64,000 nucleotides of DNA from Myripristis murdjan (Eukaryota > Chordata > Actinopteri > Holocentriformes > Holocentridae): positions 21,618,821-21,682,820 of the forward strand of contig NC_043983.1 in assembly GCF_902150065.1 (NCBI RefSeq). Reading direction: 5' to 3'. Under the pieces are notes generated by a model. That model worked only from the letters and a program-made list of their open reading frames with translations, searched no databases and was not told the origin of the DNA. Made by a program: the position numbers and the translations under genes. Positions 46,915 through 60,400 of the stretch are shown here, in pieces (position 1 is the stretch's first letter; each line of letters opens with the position of its first letter).

Positions 46915-49900
46915 ATGAACACTGAGGCGGATTACGGAGGGTCGGGCAGCAGCGGGAACGGAAAACTCCGCCAGTGGCTGATAGAGCAAGTAGACTGCGG
47001 GAAATATCCCGGTCTGGTTTGGGAAAACGATGAGAAATCTATCTTCCGGATACCGTGGAAACACGCCGGGAAGCAGGACTACAACCGGGATGAGGATGCC
47101 GCGCTTTTCAAGGTAGGCACCTGCCGCGCCAGTGCCAATCTAGCCAGAATAAATGCAAATATTAGGCTGCCTACTTACAAACATGTTTCAAAGGTTTTTA
47201 ATAACAGGTATGCAAGTAACCAAAGCGCTAATACAAACTATTCAGGGAGCGGGTGGACCGTCCAAATGAAAATACTAATTATTTTATTTATTTATATAAT
47301 GTTTTTTTTGGAATTCCCCTAATTTTACCCACCACGAAAACTATTCGGAGCATATAGAGCTACAGTGAGGAGCCAACACAAGGACAAATAATAACTCAAA
47401 CACAAGTAGGCTACCCACTGGAAAGATGATACCTTGAAAAAGTCCCTTTCAACACACAGTTGTAGCATCACTGTTTGTAAGAAGTACAGAAAAAGCTCCG
47501 TTTGCACTACCTGTTACAAGCCCTCTGGCTAAACTTTAATGAGGGCTGACGCGTTATTGGTGACTCTCCTGCAGGCCTGGGCGCTGTTTAAAGGCAAGTT
47601 TCGGGAGGGAATCGACAAGCCGGACCCGCCGACTTGGAAGACGCGCCTACGCTGCGCCCTCAACAAAAGTAATGATTTTGAGGAGCTTGTGGATAGAAGC
47701 CAGCTGGATATTTCGGATCCCTACAAAGTTTACCGCATCATCCCCGAGGGCGCCAAGAAAAGTCAGTCTCACCTCAAATACACACATAGCCTGCACAGCA
47801 CACGCAAAGAGATGCACGTTGTCAGGGGCTAATGTGGTGCAGTTCAAATTTATTACAGTCATTTACAAAGAGCTGATTCTTATAATCTAGCGTTTTTAAG
47901 TCGATCACTGCCGTGGTGATTCGAGTTTGATGGGCTAATTAGGCTGAGTTAATTTTTCAACTTATTTTTATCTGGTTTCACCAGCCAGGCATGGCACTTT
48001 TCTGAATGCACTGTTGGGTTTTGATAAAGGCCAGTGACCTCAAAGTGAATAGAAAATAATCTGCTGAAACATCATGCAACCAAGTCTCTAGTCAATATGT
48101 GTTCACAATATGTCTGAAGTTGTTATACAGATGTAACATTGGTTGTAACATATTGTGACTGCAATTTTATATTAAATATTAAATAACCACATGTGCATAG
48201 TGTTAGTTGTGTGAATGCATTTTCCATTAAACTTTTCTGTTTTGCATTTAGGACCCAAACAGGAGGACAGCCCTTTGAGTTCAATGAGCTACCCCATGCA
48301 CGCCTCCTACCCTGCCCTGCAAACTCAGGTGATTCTCTTACAGTGCTGTGGGTTGGGTGGGAGAGAATGACTGAAAGAGAGAGAGAGAGAGACACAGAGC
48401 GAGAGAAAGAGAGAGAGAAGGGAGGTACAGTGGTTAAATAATGCAGGGAAAGTGGGATTTTTTTGATACCAAAGTTGCTGCACTGCAACTTGCAGGTGCT
48501 GAAGAGCAGGGCATGCATGTCAATACGTGATGGTAGAGTCGATGTATTATATGATATTGTTTGGCATTTATATGCAATTAATTAATGGTTTTATGTGTTT
48601 CTACTTTCCGTCTAACTTTTAACTGTCATGCATTTTAGTGCCTACTTACAAACTGGTCTTTTGGTGTTGAAGATACAACAGCTGGAGTTTTTTTTTTTTT
48701 TTTTTCTTTTTTTTTCAATTATTGAAGAACAACAAATAAAGAGGAACATTTCGCTAATACATTAATTGAAACATTCATTACATGCCTGTTGCAGATTTTC
48801 TCCTCTTAATTCTGCTGATGCAGTTTAAAGTAATTGAAAACCTCTTTCTGGGTCTTTTTTATTTATTTATTTATTTATATTTTATTTCTTCTACTTCATC
48901 TTATATATTAGTTTTTGTCACTGACCAAAAATACTTGAATGTGTATTGTCATAACTACAACTTTGGAAATAACAAATCAGAGCTGATGACGAGCACTTTA
49001 AGGCAGTGTGACTTTTCATGGACTTTCGATGTTGAACTGACCGGTCGACTTGCGCTCTCTCTCTCTCTCTGCAGATGCCAGGGTACATACCCACTCCAGA
49101 GTGTGGCTGGAGAGATTTTTTCCAAGAGCCGACCTCCCTGCCAGAGATGTCCTTTGCTCAGTGTCCCTATCCCCCCCGAAGTCTGCCGTGGCAAAGCTCA
49201 CCTATGGAGAATGGTATGGTGCTGAAAATATCTACAGAATGACAGCCAGCATTAAACATAGCGAACATAAAAGTTATGTGTACGTTGTATTACCTAAGTT
49301 AAAAAGCCTTTTCATATTCAAGAAAATTACTTTTAGTGTGTGTGGTAGGGCAGAGCAATATGGATGTCATCACATATCATGATATCTTTGACTGAATACC
49401 TTCATATCGACATATTTTAGGTATGACTGTTGGTGCTTTCATAACAAATTTCATAAGATATTTTTGATCAACAGTTATTAGTAATGAGGATATGATGACC
49501 AAGCAGGTAGAGGTAAATCATAAAACAGCTACCACAGTCTGATAAGCTCAAAAAGTTTCATCACTTTACTAAAATGCAGCCTTTAAAACCAGGAAAAGAC
49601 AACACTTATGCCATATCATGCTAAGCGCTAGACAATATCTAGTCTCACATCATGATATCTGTATAATATTGATATGTCATCCAGTTCTAGTGGGTGGACT
49701 TATGAACTGCATGTCTGTGTGATAAATGAAGTTTTGCCTTTCTCTAAGTGTACCTGTGTTTCTTGCTCTGTCTGTGCAGGGTACCAGATCAAAGCCTCCA
49801 TTTATTCCTATAGTCCTGCTGACAGCCAGCCCTCGCCCTTCACCCTGGACGCCAGCATGAGATCAGCAGAGGCGTTCTCAGGTACACACACACAAGCTAT

Positions 49901-52290
49901 TGTTCACTTTCATGTCACACACTTTTCATGTGGGCTATGGTTTTGTGTCTTTCCATCCAAAAAACGCGATAACATGACACTTCAGACACTACTGGCCCGA
50001 TTTTAATGACACTTGGAGAGATGATGCATCTTTACACTGTGTTTCAGCATTTAATTAATGCTCGAAGTGAACATTATGGATGAGTGAGGGCCCTGTAATA
50101 CAATGCTAAAATCTGAAACTTTAAGGCATAAACAAGCAGTTAAAAATAAGCCGATAGGCCTGATGAGGGCGCTATAGTAAAAAGTCACAATTTTAAACTT
50201 AAACGTAATATGTCATGTATCACTGGTTGGATTTTGATTACACTTGGAGGGATGTCACAGTTTGACCAAAATTACAATGCTTAGCCAGATGGAAGGGCTA
50301 CATAAAAGGTCAAAACTGCAAATTTACACTTACACAAAAATTACACTGATTGACCTGATGAGGGCGCTATAATTACAGGTCAAGTTTTTAAATGCAAACA
50401 TGAAATCTCAGACAGTACTGGTCAGATTTTGATGAAACAAGGATTGTACATCTTTGATCTGTGCTTTAACAGTTAAAAGTTGTACATCAACTAGGCTAAT
50501 GGAGTTGCTTTAAAAAATATATATTTATGAAACATAGACTGTAATACCAGAGGTCCTTCACTGAAATGTTGCATTTCTAAAAAACAGCAACCCCAAAATA
50601 GTGACTTGCACGACATGTTAAGTTAACCCTAACCCTGTCTCTTTCTTACCTACACACAGATTTCCGCCTGCATGTGACTGTGTATTACCGGGACACGCTG
50701 ATAAGGGAGGTGACAACCTCCAGCCCAGAGGGGTGCCACATTGCTCCATGCTCCCCAGAGGACAAGCCCTACCTGCCCCCAGGGGGTCCTGAGCTTGTGC
50801 CCCTGCCTGTAGAGAGCCCACCAGCCCAGAGGAGGGCAGATGAGTGCCCCCCTAGCCCCCCGTCTTCCATGGAGAGGGGTGTGTTACTGTGGATGGCCCC
50901 TGATGGACTCTATGCCCGAAGGCTGTGCCAAGGGCGAGTGTACTGGCAGGGAGGGCTGTCACCCTATGGAGACAAGCCCAACAAGCTGGAGAGAGAGGTC
51001 ACCTGTAAACTACTCCACACACAGGACTACCTCACAGGTGAGATGACAATGCAGGATGGCCTGTGTAGGAACCCATCTAAATGGACTACACCCTGTTATG
51101 GCTAATTAATGAGCACATACTGTTTTTGTTATTTGAGCAAGTGGCAAAGTATACAATAGTTCAGCAGGACAGGCAGTTACAGACTGGCTCAAAATCAGAG
51201 CCAGGTTCAACCAAGGTTATATCCCTCAGCAGCCTTGTGCTCTGATATGCCTTTGGCCCTTAACTTACATCTGTCCATTGTAAATGACTGTATAAATATC
51301 AGCTAAAAACAAAACTAAAAAAGAAAACTGTAAAGACCCCTTAGAATGTGGGTCTGCTAAAGTCAGTCACTGAGGGATAATTTTGATTGCAATCACATGA
51401 CTTCCAGCCACCTCATATCCGCCCACATGGCACATCAACCCCAGCTGTTGTGACTCTGACAGCTAATTGTCCTTATTTGCATATACTGTATGACCAGGAC
51501 TTTCCAGTCATACTACCCCAAATGTCAGTCCTCTTCAGAGGAATTTCTTCTGAATTAACCTTTTAGCTGCACAATTTACTTGATATGGCAAATCAGACTC
51601 ATTTGACAGATAGAATCTAACCTAACCATGATTTGATCTCCCTCATGCTTGTCTATCAGAGTTACAGAGCTATAGCCTCCATGGTCGGCCACTGCCTCGG
51701 TTCCAGGTCCTGCTGAGTTTTGGAGATGAATGTCTGGACCCGCAGAGACAAAGAAGGATCCTCTCAGTCCAGGTGACTGTCATTACTATAATACCAGCTG
51801 CTTTGGTGATAGCTGACTACTATGTAAATAGTTTTAACCTACTTAACTTCCCCCTACAATATGCCACACTCAGCACTACAATTTGCATATCAGTTGCATG
51901 AAACATTACTTACTTGGAGGGAAGTAAAATGGCTAGGGCACCATGCCTGTACATTACGATTTTAAACCTTGCACTATAGGGATGGTAATCAAGAAACACT
52001 GGTCCATTTCCACCCCATCAATCAAGATAAAACTGATTTCAGATTAGCACTCTCACTTTCAATAAATTGTCATATTTATCATTACAGTGCCACTGTAGAC
52101 TGACCTTTGTTAACCTCCAATCCTGCAGGTGGAACCCTTGGTTGCCAGACAGCTCCTATACTACGCTCAGCAGACTGGTGGCCATTACTACCGCACCTAT
52201 GACCACCCTGGAGTCACGGACCACATGAGTCCATCTGAGGACTACCAGAGGGCCATCACGCACCACCACAGCAGCAGCTTGCAGGAGTGA
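46915..52290 (+). CDS. irf4: Interferon regulatory factor 4, eight coding exons, complete
   Basis: Coding exons: 46911-47112 (ATG 46915), 47575-47761, 48252-48328, 49075-49213, 49780-49881, 50660-51037, 51660-51772, 52129-52290 (TGA). The coding length is 1356 nt for 451 residues, the same as human IRF4, and all phases agree. The IRF DNA-binding domain spans about residues 17-125, with the five-tryptophan pattern Trp21, Trp36, Trp48, Trp68, Trp87 and recognition-helix Arg92/Cys93 in RLRCALNKSND. A Pro/Ser-rich linker (exons 4-6, about 130-234) is the divergent part. The IRF-association domain begins at about residue 235 (FRLHVTVYYRDTLIREVTTS) and includes GVLLWMAPDGLYARRLCQ and RFQVLLSFG. The short tail ends SSSLQE, like human SSIQE. 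IRF4 acts in nuclei of lymphocytes and melanocytes, usually with PU.1 or BATF/JUN on composite sites. Fish have irf4a and irf4b; which one this is cannot be decided here. Confidence 0.97.
49330..49695. mobile_element. Possible degenerate MITE in irf4 intron
   Basis: The segment starts GTAGGGCAGAGCAATATGGA and ends GATATGTCATCCAGTTCTAG, with repeated CATATCATGATATC-type motifs inside. Teleost elements with a GGGC(T)GG(G)CGATATG start and a matching CCCAGCTCTAG end are common. Here the ends are only weakly complementary, so this is a tentative recognition. Confidence 0.4.
49955..50460. repeat. Diverged repeat with TGATGAGGGCGCTATA units in irf4 intron
   Basis: CTGATGAGGGCGCTATA occurs at about 50160 and 50349. 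Related TACTGG(T/C)C(A/C)GATTTT(A/G)ATGA..CTTGGAG(A/G)GATG blocks occur near 49988, 50225 and 50420. This suggests three diverged units of about 190 bp, a layout seen in dispersed fish repeats. It has no coding capacity. Confidence 0.55.
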
Positions 52291-52318
52291 TCTCAGTAGA
52301 GTCCTATGACTTCTGGGC

Positions 52319-52904
52319 TTTGTTCAGACTGCAGGCAAATCCGATTTGTTTCTCAAATCCGATCATTATGACTGACTGTCCACACTGTTAATTGCAAGGA
52401 ATCGGATCGGATTCGTGTGTTCAAGCACCATTCAGCTATCTGCATTGGTTGCTGTAGTATCAATGTAGGCGTGTGTACGTGTGGTAACTGATTGCATGTT
52501 TTTCAAATGCGGAGGCAAACTAAAATGTGCAGAATCCCTCAGCCCAAGCAGACAACAATAGCGACAGATGAACTGATGTGCAGCAATGTTTCATGCTGCA
52601 GCTATGGCTAGTGGCTCTACATTAAAAAAAAAAAAAAAAAAAATCTGGTGCTCCAGATGTGATGCCACCATTGTGAGTCATATCAGTGACATTAAGCACG
52701 GTTTGAAAACTGTTTTGAGCGGCCAGAGCAGTCAGACTGAGATGCATCTATAGACATCTAGTATGAACCACACACCAAAGTGGCTTAAATCTGATTTGCA
52801 GAAATCGGATTCTGTGTGTTTTGCTGTTCAGACTTGATAAAACCAACCTGACTCCAATCTGGAAATGCCAAAAATCAGATTTGGGCTGGCAGTGTGAACA
52901 AAAT
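52319..52904. mobile_element. MITE (CAAATCCGATTT family, probably hAT-like) just after the irf4 stop codon
   Basis: The left end TTTGTTCAGACTGCAGGCAA then ATCCGATTT is inverted at the right end AAATCAGATTTGGGCTGGCA then GTGTGAACAAAAT. Inside are many CAAATCCGAT/ATCGGATT motifs and GTATGAACCACACACCAAAG. I recognise this as a widespread teleost non-autonomous DNA element. The copy is 586 bp, moderately decayed, with a poly-A run at 52622-52642. It begins 28 bp after the irf4 stop, so it is probably in the mature mRNA. Confidence 0.75.
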
Positions 52905-53084
52905 CTTGGAGAGACTGCTATGTAGGACTCAGTGAAAAGAATGAAGTAGCGGATATTTTCTAGATCAGACGCAGCCCGTCGGAGAGGAGTTCAGGGAAAA
53001 GTCAAACTAAACTGAGCCATATATTGGACAGTGCTATACATGTAATTCAAAAGGATCAATGCATTGAACAGTTGTGCCCTATTG

Positions 53085-53405
53085 GATAGTGTAGGGCTGA
53101 AACTAGAGTGGGCATCGGGCTGCATATATTTGTCCGAACCCAACCTGAGCCCGGGAATTTGCTTGTCCTCCATCAATAGGTTACATTTACTGCATGAAAT
53201 ATCCTTCATGTTGCCTTCAGCGTCATCACGTAAACTCCAGCACTATATATAAAGTTGCCCAGAACAGACAGTAGGTTCATCATTTATTTTACACTTGAGT
53301 TTCACTAAAAGCCAATCTGATCGAACCCAACCCAAAATCCAAAGATAATTTCTAAATTTTTGTCAGATCCAACCCGTCGGGTCCTGATGGACAAGAGTCT
53401 GGTAT
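53085..53405. mobile_element. Probable MITE of the AACCCAACCC type in irf4 3' region
   Basis: It contains CCGAACCCAACCTGAGCCCG near the left and GATCGAACCCAACCC and CCAACCCGTCGGGTCCTGA near the right. I recall teleost elements built around CGGGTCGGGT/ACCCGACCCG and see the same flavour here. The ends are not exact and no coding capacity is visible. Confidence 0.45.
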
Positions 53406-54600
53406 CCACACTTTAGCTGACACAGGAGACAGTCAGAGCTTTACATTCATATCACTCTTCCACTATAGTCTTTTTTTTTTTCCCAGGGAACATGAACAAT
53501 TTCAATTCTATGCATAAAACTGACAGCTGTGGTGATTGTAATTCATTTTGTATTATATATATAGGTGATTAAATATGTATTTTTAGTAACTTTTGTTTGT
53601 TTTGTTTCTAATGTAAATATTTTTTTCTTAGACACTATCAGTGCCACGTAGTTGTTAAAATATGAACAGATTCCACTGTCTGAGAACCTGTGTGAGACAG
53701 CCTTTAAGGATAAAATAAGCTTAACAAAAACCTGTTGCATAATATATTTTTGGTTTTGGGTGCCATATTACAGATTTAAGAATGAATTGTATTATCAAGA
53801 TTTGATGGCTGTTCAGGGCTTTTTGCCAGGGAAATGGACATTTCTATTTGAAACAACAAATAAATGGCTTGTGCCAAAATAATTACCATTTGTCACAGGT
53901 GTCTGAGCTCTTCAAGTTATGCATGTGCTGTGTGTATGTGCAGGAAGTGTGGTTGAGATGCAGGATGATGCTGGTTAATCAAACACGTCGTTATCATAAA
54001 CAATACGATGACATCACAAAGGGAGGAGAAAGAGGAAGAGGTTGGCCACTCTTTCCGCCCTGTGCTGGAGAATGCCTTCCTGGCTTCTACTGACACAATT
54101 GATCATGTTTCCACTTCCATGGAAAAAAGTCAGAAAAACCCAAACAAAAACAAAAACATGTTTCTGCTGATATTCCGTTCACAAGATGAACAAGAAAGAT
54201 GACATCACTTCATTAAGTTAATTGTGAAAAACAGTTCAGGTACCATCTATCTTTCCAGCATGTTCAAGAGGTGGGACTTTTTTGTTTTTGTTTTGTGTAC
54301 AAATCCCAGTGAGCAATCACAAACAGTGTGCCTCAGTATTTTAAATGTTAAGAGACGTCTGACAATGTATTTGGATCAAGCCTGAATTTGAAGAAATGCA
54401 TTTCATTTGATGAAAATACAAGATGAATACAAAGGAGTGGATACAAGTAAAATATGATTTCCTATGGTTGCCTCCACTGTGACCCATGTATACATTTCAT
54501 ACTGATCTGACATATTTCTAATGGTGTGTTTTTTGACACCATAACAGTAGGCTGCAAAGCAATTTCTGCTGTAGAGTCAATAAAGCTTATTTCACTCTAC

Positions 54601-56326
54601 TGCCCTCTACAATCAAGGTGAATATCTATTGAACGGCTATTGAAATCTATCCTCTGTTGTGAGACTGCTCCATCCCTTTAATTCCAACCTTCAATTGCTC
54701 ACTTACTGCAAAGAATTGCATTACCCATAGAAAGTCAGATCAAAGTCACAATGTTTTGCTTGTCTTGTCAGCTTATCTCCTGAATGGAACAGAGTTCTGC
54801 TGAAAAAAACTCCCTTCTTCACCTCGGTTACTGTAAACACTGAGCTGGTGGAGGACGGATAAGACTTTGGGCTTTGAACTTACTTTTATGAATGAAATCT
54901 GGGGGTGGACAGACTGCTAAGTTTAGCACAGAGAGAATCAAAACAACTTCAGTCTGTCCTATATGGCTTTCCCCTACATGGGAAACCAAGAAAGAAAGAG
55001 AAAAAAAATATCTGGGGTGTGTTAAGTGATAGCACATTTGTAGGCAATGAATGAGTGACATTTTCTGCCGTATTGCTGAATTAGAGCATTTGAATAATTC
55101 AACTGAAGATCAGTTCCAACATGACAAAACTTCAACCGCGTCCTCACATAACCTCCTACATTTCCTTGTGTCGCACGTTCTCATGTGCACAAAGGGTGTG
55201 GCATCTTCTGCCTACTCTGTGACTAACAGACTAGACCCACCACAACCATGCTACTGGCCTTGCTCATCCTCATACACACAAACCTATCATACTTTCTCGG
55301 TCACTATCTTCTCCTGGGATTCAATCACGACCTATTTGTGGCCTACCTTGTATAACGGACTACACCACCCAAGTCACACACCCACCCTACACCCATTCTC
55401 CTCCCAGAAGACTAGACAGTAGCGTGCGAGACAAGATGAGTGAACTAAGGGGTAGAGATCTTCAGAGATGAATGGCTGTGGCAAACGTTTTTTTTTTTTT
55501 TTTTTTAATCTCTGACATTTTGAAGCATGACACACACACCCCTACAAAAAAAACAGATGGTGCAAGCACACATTAAGGCACAATATTACACCTCATTGTG
55601 ACAGATGGAACTATGAAGTTTAAGTATAAGATGGTTACAAACACCCACAAGACTACCCGCTGAAAGATACATGACTTCTCACAGTATTACATTCACTCCA
55701 TCTGATGCAGTCGCCTCAGAGTACCTGTGAAACCAGTCTGTGAAGTCTGTTTATCTGATGGGAAATGGGTGAGCATGAAGTGGTCAAGACAGCAGTGCAA
55801 TAAATGGTAAAACCAAAGCTTAATTATTTTAACAGAAGGTTGTCTCATTTTATTAGGCAATTGTGATGGCACAGGAAAAGCATCAGCAACTTTAAATATT
55901 CAACAAATCCCAAATGTACTGCTGAAGACATGATGACCAGGGTCCCTATACTGTTATCCGAGGGGAGGGGGGGGGGCAGAGTGAGTTCCTTGTCATAAAC
56001 AGCCACTGAACCAGCCCCTTGTGATCTGTTAGCTAAACGAGTGACCACACAAGATTAGCATAGCAAACCTGACTGCACTGCACAGGGACTGTCCTGGACA
56101 GTAACAATGAAATCATCAACTCATTCAGTGTAAGATTAAATGATTAGACATTTGCTTCCAGTTTAGTGTGGTACAGTGAAGGCCAATGAAGACCGTAAAT
56201 GAAATGATTGCAGAATAATGCGATAATCAAACTAAAATGATGCAATTCAAGTTTATAAGTGAATTGCACTGAGAGACATTAACACAGTAGTGGATGCAGG
56301 AGCTGGGAGGCGTTAACACAATTAGC
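54601..56326. other. Convergent irf4 / exoc2 intergenic region
   Basis: No gene is recognised. The open frame at 55051-55422 has no family similarity. A T run lies at 55490-55506 and a G-rich run at 55961-55976. The exoc2 3' UTR enters from the right, with a minus-strand AATAAA at 55854-55849. Confidence 0.55.
55849..55854 (-). terminator. Poly-A signal of exoc2 (candidate)
   Basis: AATAAA on the minus strand, about 470 bp after the exoc2 TGA. Confidence 0.5.
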
Positions 56327-57381
56327 TCATCTCTTGACAGGTTGAACAGAGGAGGGCTGGAAGCAAGTGAGCTGCAACTGCATACTGCTCTTAAATGTGT
56401 TCAGTAACTCCTCCAGTAGCCTGGAAAAAAAGAGAACGAGAGCAAGATTAATCATGTGAAATTAATCATTGAGGCATGAGCATTCTATAAAAGGTCAACC
56501 TGATTTTCATAAAGAAACTGGACTAGCATGAGACCCCTGATCGAAGGCTTACTTCTTGTCAGCACCGCTCTGTAGCTGTGGAAGGGCATCCAAAGCCAGT
56601 TTGAAGCTCGCACTAGAACAAGAGACTCAGTTAAAACTTCATAGGCAGCACATGTTTAGACACCGAAATACAACAGAATACAACACGTGAAATACAACAC
56701 ATGAAAACATTGCATATATTCAGACAAACATGAACGTGTACATACAAACCCATGTATACTTACACACAGTCACACGCACACGCACACACTCACACACCCA
56801 CACACACACAGACAGACACAGACAGAACCAGATTGCTTTCACTTCCTTTCCATAAGCCCCCAGGCAACGTAAATTAGGGATTTTAGTGAGGGATGTGCAA
56901 TTACTAAGATTTACGCCTGTGACACTGAGTACCATAAATCATTGTGCACATATGGGTATGCCTGTCTATGTAACCTTGTGAATGCATGTGTGTGGCACTT
57001 ACTTGCTTTCAGAATTTAGGTAGGGGGCTATGGCATCTCTAAGGGCACAGAGTTCAAGACGAGCCTGAGTAAGATGCACCAGCGAGTGTGTAGAAGAAAG
57101 GACAAAAGTACAGATTCAGTCAAATACACAATATCAATTCTCAGTACCTAGCAGCCAGTAACCTTATCAGAAACAAAAGGTAAAGCCCCCTAAAATGCCA
57201 CCGCTAGGGTCTTCTCACTATGACTCAGTGGCAAACTGCTCCATGTATGTGTGCGTACCTGTAGAGCTCCATTTTTACTGAAGGAGGACACGCACTGCAT
57301 GAGACGACTCATCTCATCAGCAACTGACTCAACTATTTTAGACAAAACCCTGGGAACTAGTTCCTTAGACACTGTGAAGAC

Positions 57382-57452
<71 letters not shown>

Positions 57453-60400
57453 AGGGAGGGAGAAAGAGAGAGTGAGACAGATACAGAGAGAGAGGGAGGT
57501 GATGTAAAAGTTAATGGTGAATGAATAAGGCAGAGAGGAGGATTGAGAAAAATAGAAAAATATCCCAGGTTCATACAAATAAATACAGAAAGGCAATTAA
57601 ATAACGCCTACTGAAGGGGAACTTCTGAGAAAAAGAGAAAAACAATGATTTGAGGCAAAATTTATTGATACACGGGATCTATACCATAAGTGTTTACGGT
57701 GCTGGACTGATGCATGCAGCGTTCCAGAAATATAACTGCAAGTGGTGCGACATAAAGATGTAAGAGCTAAGATTGGCCCACTAAACCACTTAGCTTTTCA
57801 CACATGCTTTGTAGGCACACAATTGATAAAAACCTGACACTGTCATCTAGAATTGTTGTGATGTATGCCTTAAACAACTAACCCTAACCCTAACTTGAAT
57901 AATTTCATACCTTGACACAGTATATATCACGATACAGTGTGTTTCTGTAAATGTGTTGGAAAAAAGTGTCTGTACAAAATAACCACACATGGCACACAGC
58001 ATGGGTACTTTTTGATAACACTACAAACACAAATAAAAGGCAATTTCTCGTTTCTTCTTTTATTTGAAAATTACACTGAACACTGAGGTTTGGTTTTGCT
58101 TTCACCTCTTGCCCTCCATGCAGCTTACATCTTTTGGCTCTACCTGTCCTGCCTTTTGTGGTTTTTCTACAAGTGGTACAAGAGGTTTGCTGTGTTGTTG
58201 TCTGACGTGGGAACCTGTCTCTATCAACAGACATTTTTCTCTTGTCCCACGTTATATACTGTCATATCACACAACCTTAATTAAAACCTTTACTGATCAG
58301 TCAGAGGTGTGTCACTTGGTCATACCTCAGCATGAACTGTGATGATGCTGACCAGAGCTTCCTTCAGGTAGTTCCTCACACCTAAGGGAGGAGGGCACAA
58401 ACAGGGTCAGCACACAGGTTTACGCATTTAGATGACACAATGCTAAACGACTGATTTTGAAAATTTGGAAAAATATAAGTGGCTTTTTTCCATTTCTAAT
58501 AATGCAGTATAAGAGTAAAATGGTGTGAGGACACTGAGTAGCTGGATGAATTACAGATGATGCACTGCTTGGCAAGTTCAATTTTAGGTGTCATTTATTT
58601 AACTCTAAAAATGAGTAATAACGAGACAAAAAAGACAAAAACTAATGAAAGTGGATGTCTTGACTTCTAAGGCCTTGCAGCGCCCACATACAGACACACA
58701 CAAAGCATGCATATGCACTTACAAAAAAAAAAACAAACAAAAAAAAAAAACGAACAAGTGAAAGTATCATATCCTTGATTTGTGGTTAGCGATCCAAAAT
58801 GTTCCTCTTTCACTTGCAGCTCAAGCAGACACAAAAGCAGAAACACTCAAGACACAAACCAGAGGAAGGCCACATTTTTAATAATGATAAATGTTCTCTG
58901 TTGAGCACCTGCAATGACCTGCTGCCCATTTGAAAATTCACTCTGTACATACACAGACACACACACACAGACACAAAGCACCTCGCCTCACTTCCTGTGC
59001 TAAGGTAAACCACATATACACATTTAGGTTTCATCCGGGTTTTGGAGCATATTTTTTGGTGAGCAAAAACACACAGGCATATACATTGCGCTTGTGGTAC
59101 AAACAGCCCCAACACCCACAACACATTAAGAAAATAAAGTAAAGGCCATGAGATCGTGGAGAGACCCATGGAATCATACAGCGTGTGAATGTCTGAATGA
59201 GCTCATCTCTGTGGTGCTTACAGTAAGCCATCAAAGAGGAGTGCTCTACACATGACACATATGACCCACAACAACACTCATCAGCCCAAACACACAGAGT
59301 CCCCCGGAGTTCACATGTCCCAAGACTTGTAAGGGGTTCAATTTGTGCTGTCACTGGGTCAGTCAATATTTTATTTTCAGGAAACCCCCCCTATTTTCTC
59401 GGCTTGTCATCCTCAGTTTCTTAGCGTGACAAGGATGAAACAGCTCATCTACACATATTCTCTATGAAGACAGGCTACAGACCCAGAATGACTCACCAAA
59501 TGCAAAGGCACTACTGCACTGTACCTGTAGGTGATTGGCAGTCCCTCCAGTCAAAGTATCCCGCGTAGATCCCAGGTTCCAAAGAGCCTGCGATAGGGTC
59601 GGCCCTTCTTTCGATGTAGGCATCAAATAGTTTTCTGTCCAGCTGCCGTACAGCCTCTACACTCACCTGGCCACAAAACAACAGATATTGTTACCCACGT
59701 GGATGAAGAAACACACAGACGCAAGTATGTGCATGTGTGCCATGGGAGATGCTACAGCTATCCTGTCGCCGCATTTTCAACTGCATACGCTGATAGCACA
59801 AGCAGTTCAGCACTGCAGGACTGGTCACTGGCGTAAGAGCAATTGCTTGAAATTTTCAAGTATCCTGTGATGGCTTCTGTTGTCTGGTAATCTTTGGTGA
59901 TTTTACAAATAAAGGTTTATTTGCAGAATAATAATAATAATAAAAAACACCCTAATAGAGGGCTGATTAAGATTGTGTATAATTGTTGCAGAATAGCAAT
60001 AATAAGCTCTGCCACAGGATGACATTGAGAATACATATATTTTATTTTACAACTGACGTGGCATTAAAAGTCTGTTTTTTTTTTTTTTAAATCATATTCA
60101 CCCATTTTTACTGGAAGACCAACTGAACACTCTGCCTTTGCTTTGTGATTCAGTCATTAGTCACTGTGATTGTTTGTGTGTGTGAGTGTGTGGAGAAGAG
60201 AAAGGAGTGAAAATGTGGAACTGAGCCTCCAAGACATATGACCTTTACTCTTTTAAGAGAAAGTCATTTCTCTGCTCAGAAGAGAGCGAGGGACATTCAG
60301 CATTCCTGCTCAGTCTTTGGTGAGTAATATTCATCTTAACAAAGCAACACACTTCTCACAAACAGCATGAGCAACAAGCCACAGTTGAGTATTCTTGCCC

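Larger units (their letters stand above)
52291..54600 (+). other. irf4 3' UTR (inferred), carrying two repeat elements
   Basis: Non-coding sequence follows the irf4 stop to the poly-A signal AATAAA at 54579-54584 (an earlier AATAAA occurs near 53860). The first 1.1 kb is largely made of the elements at 52319-52904 and 53085-53405. Confidence 0.5.

Noticed and set aside
55051-55422. 123-codon plus-strand open frame between irf4 and exoc2
   Set aside because: No recognisable motif, composition or splice context; it is probably chance.
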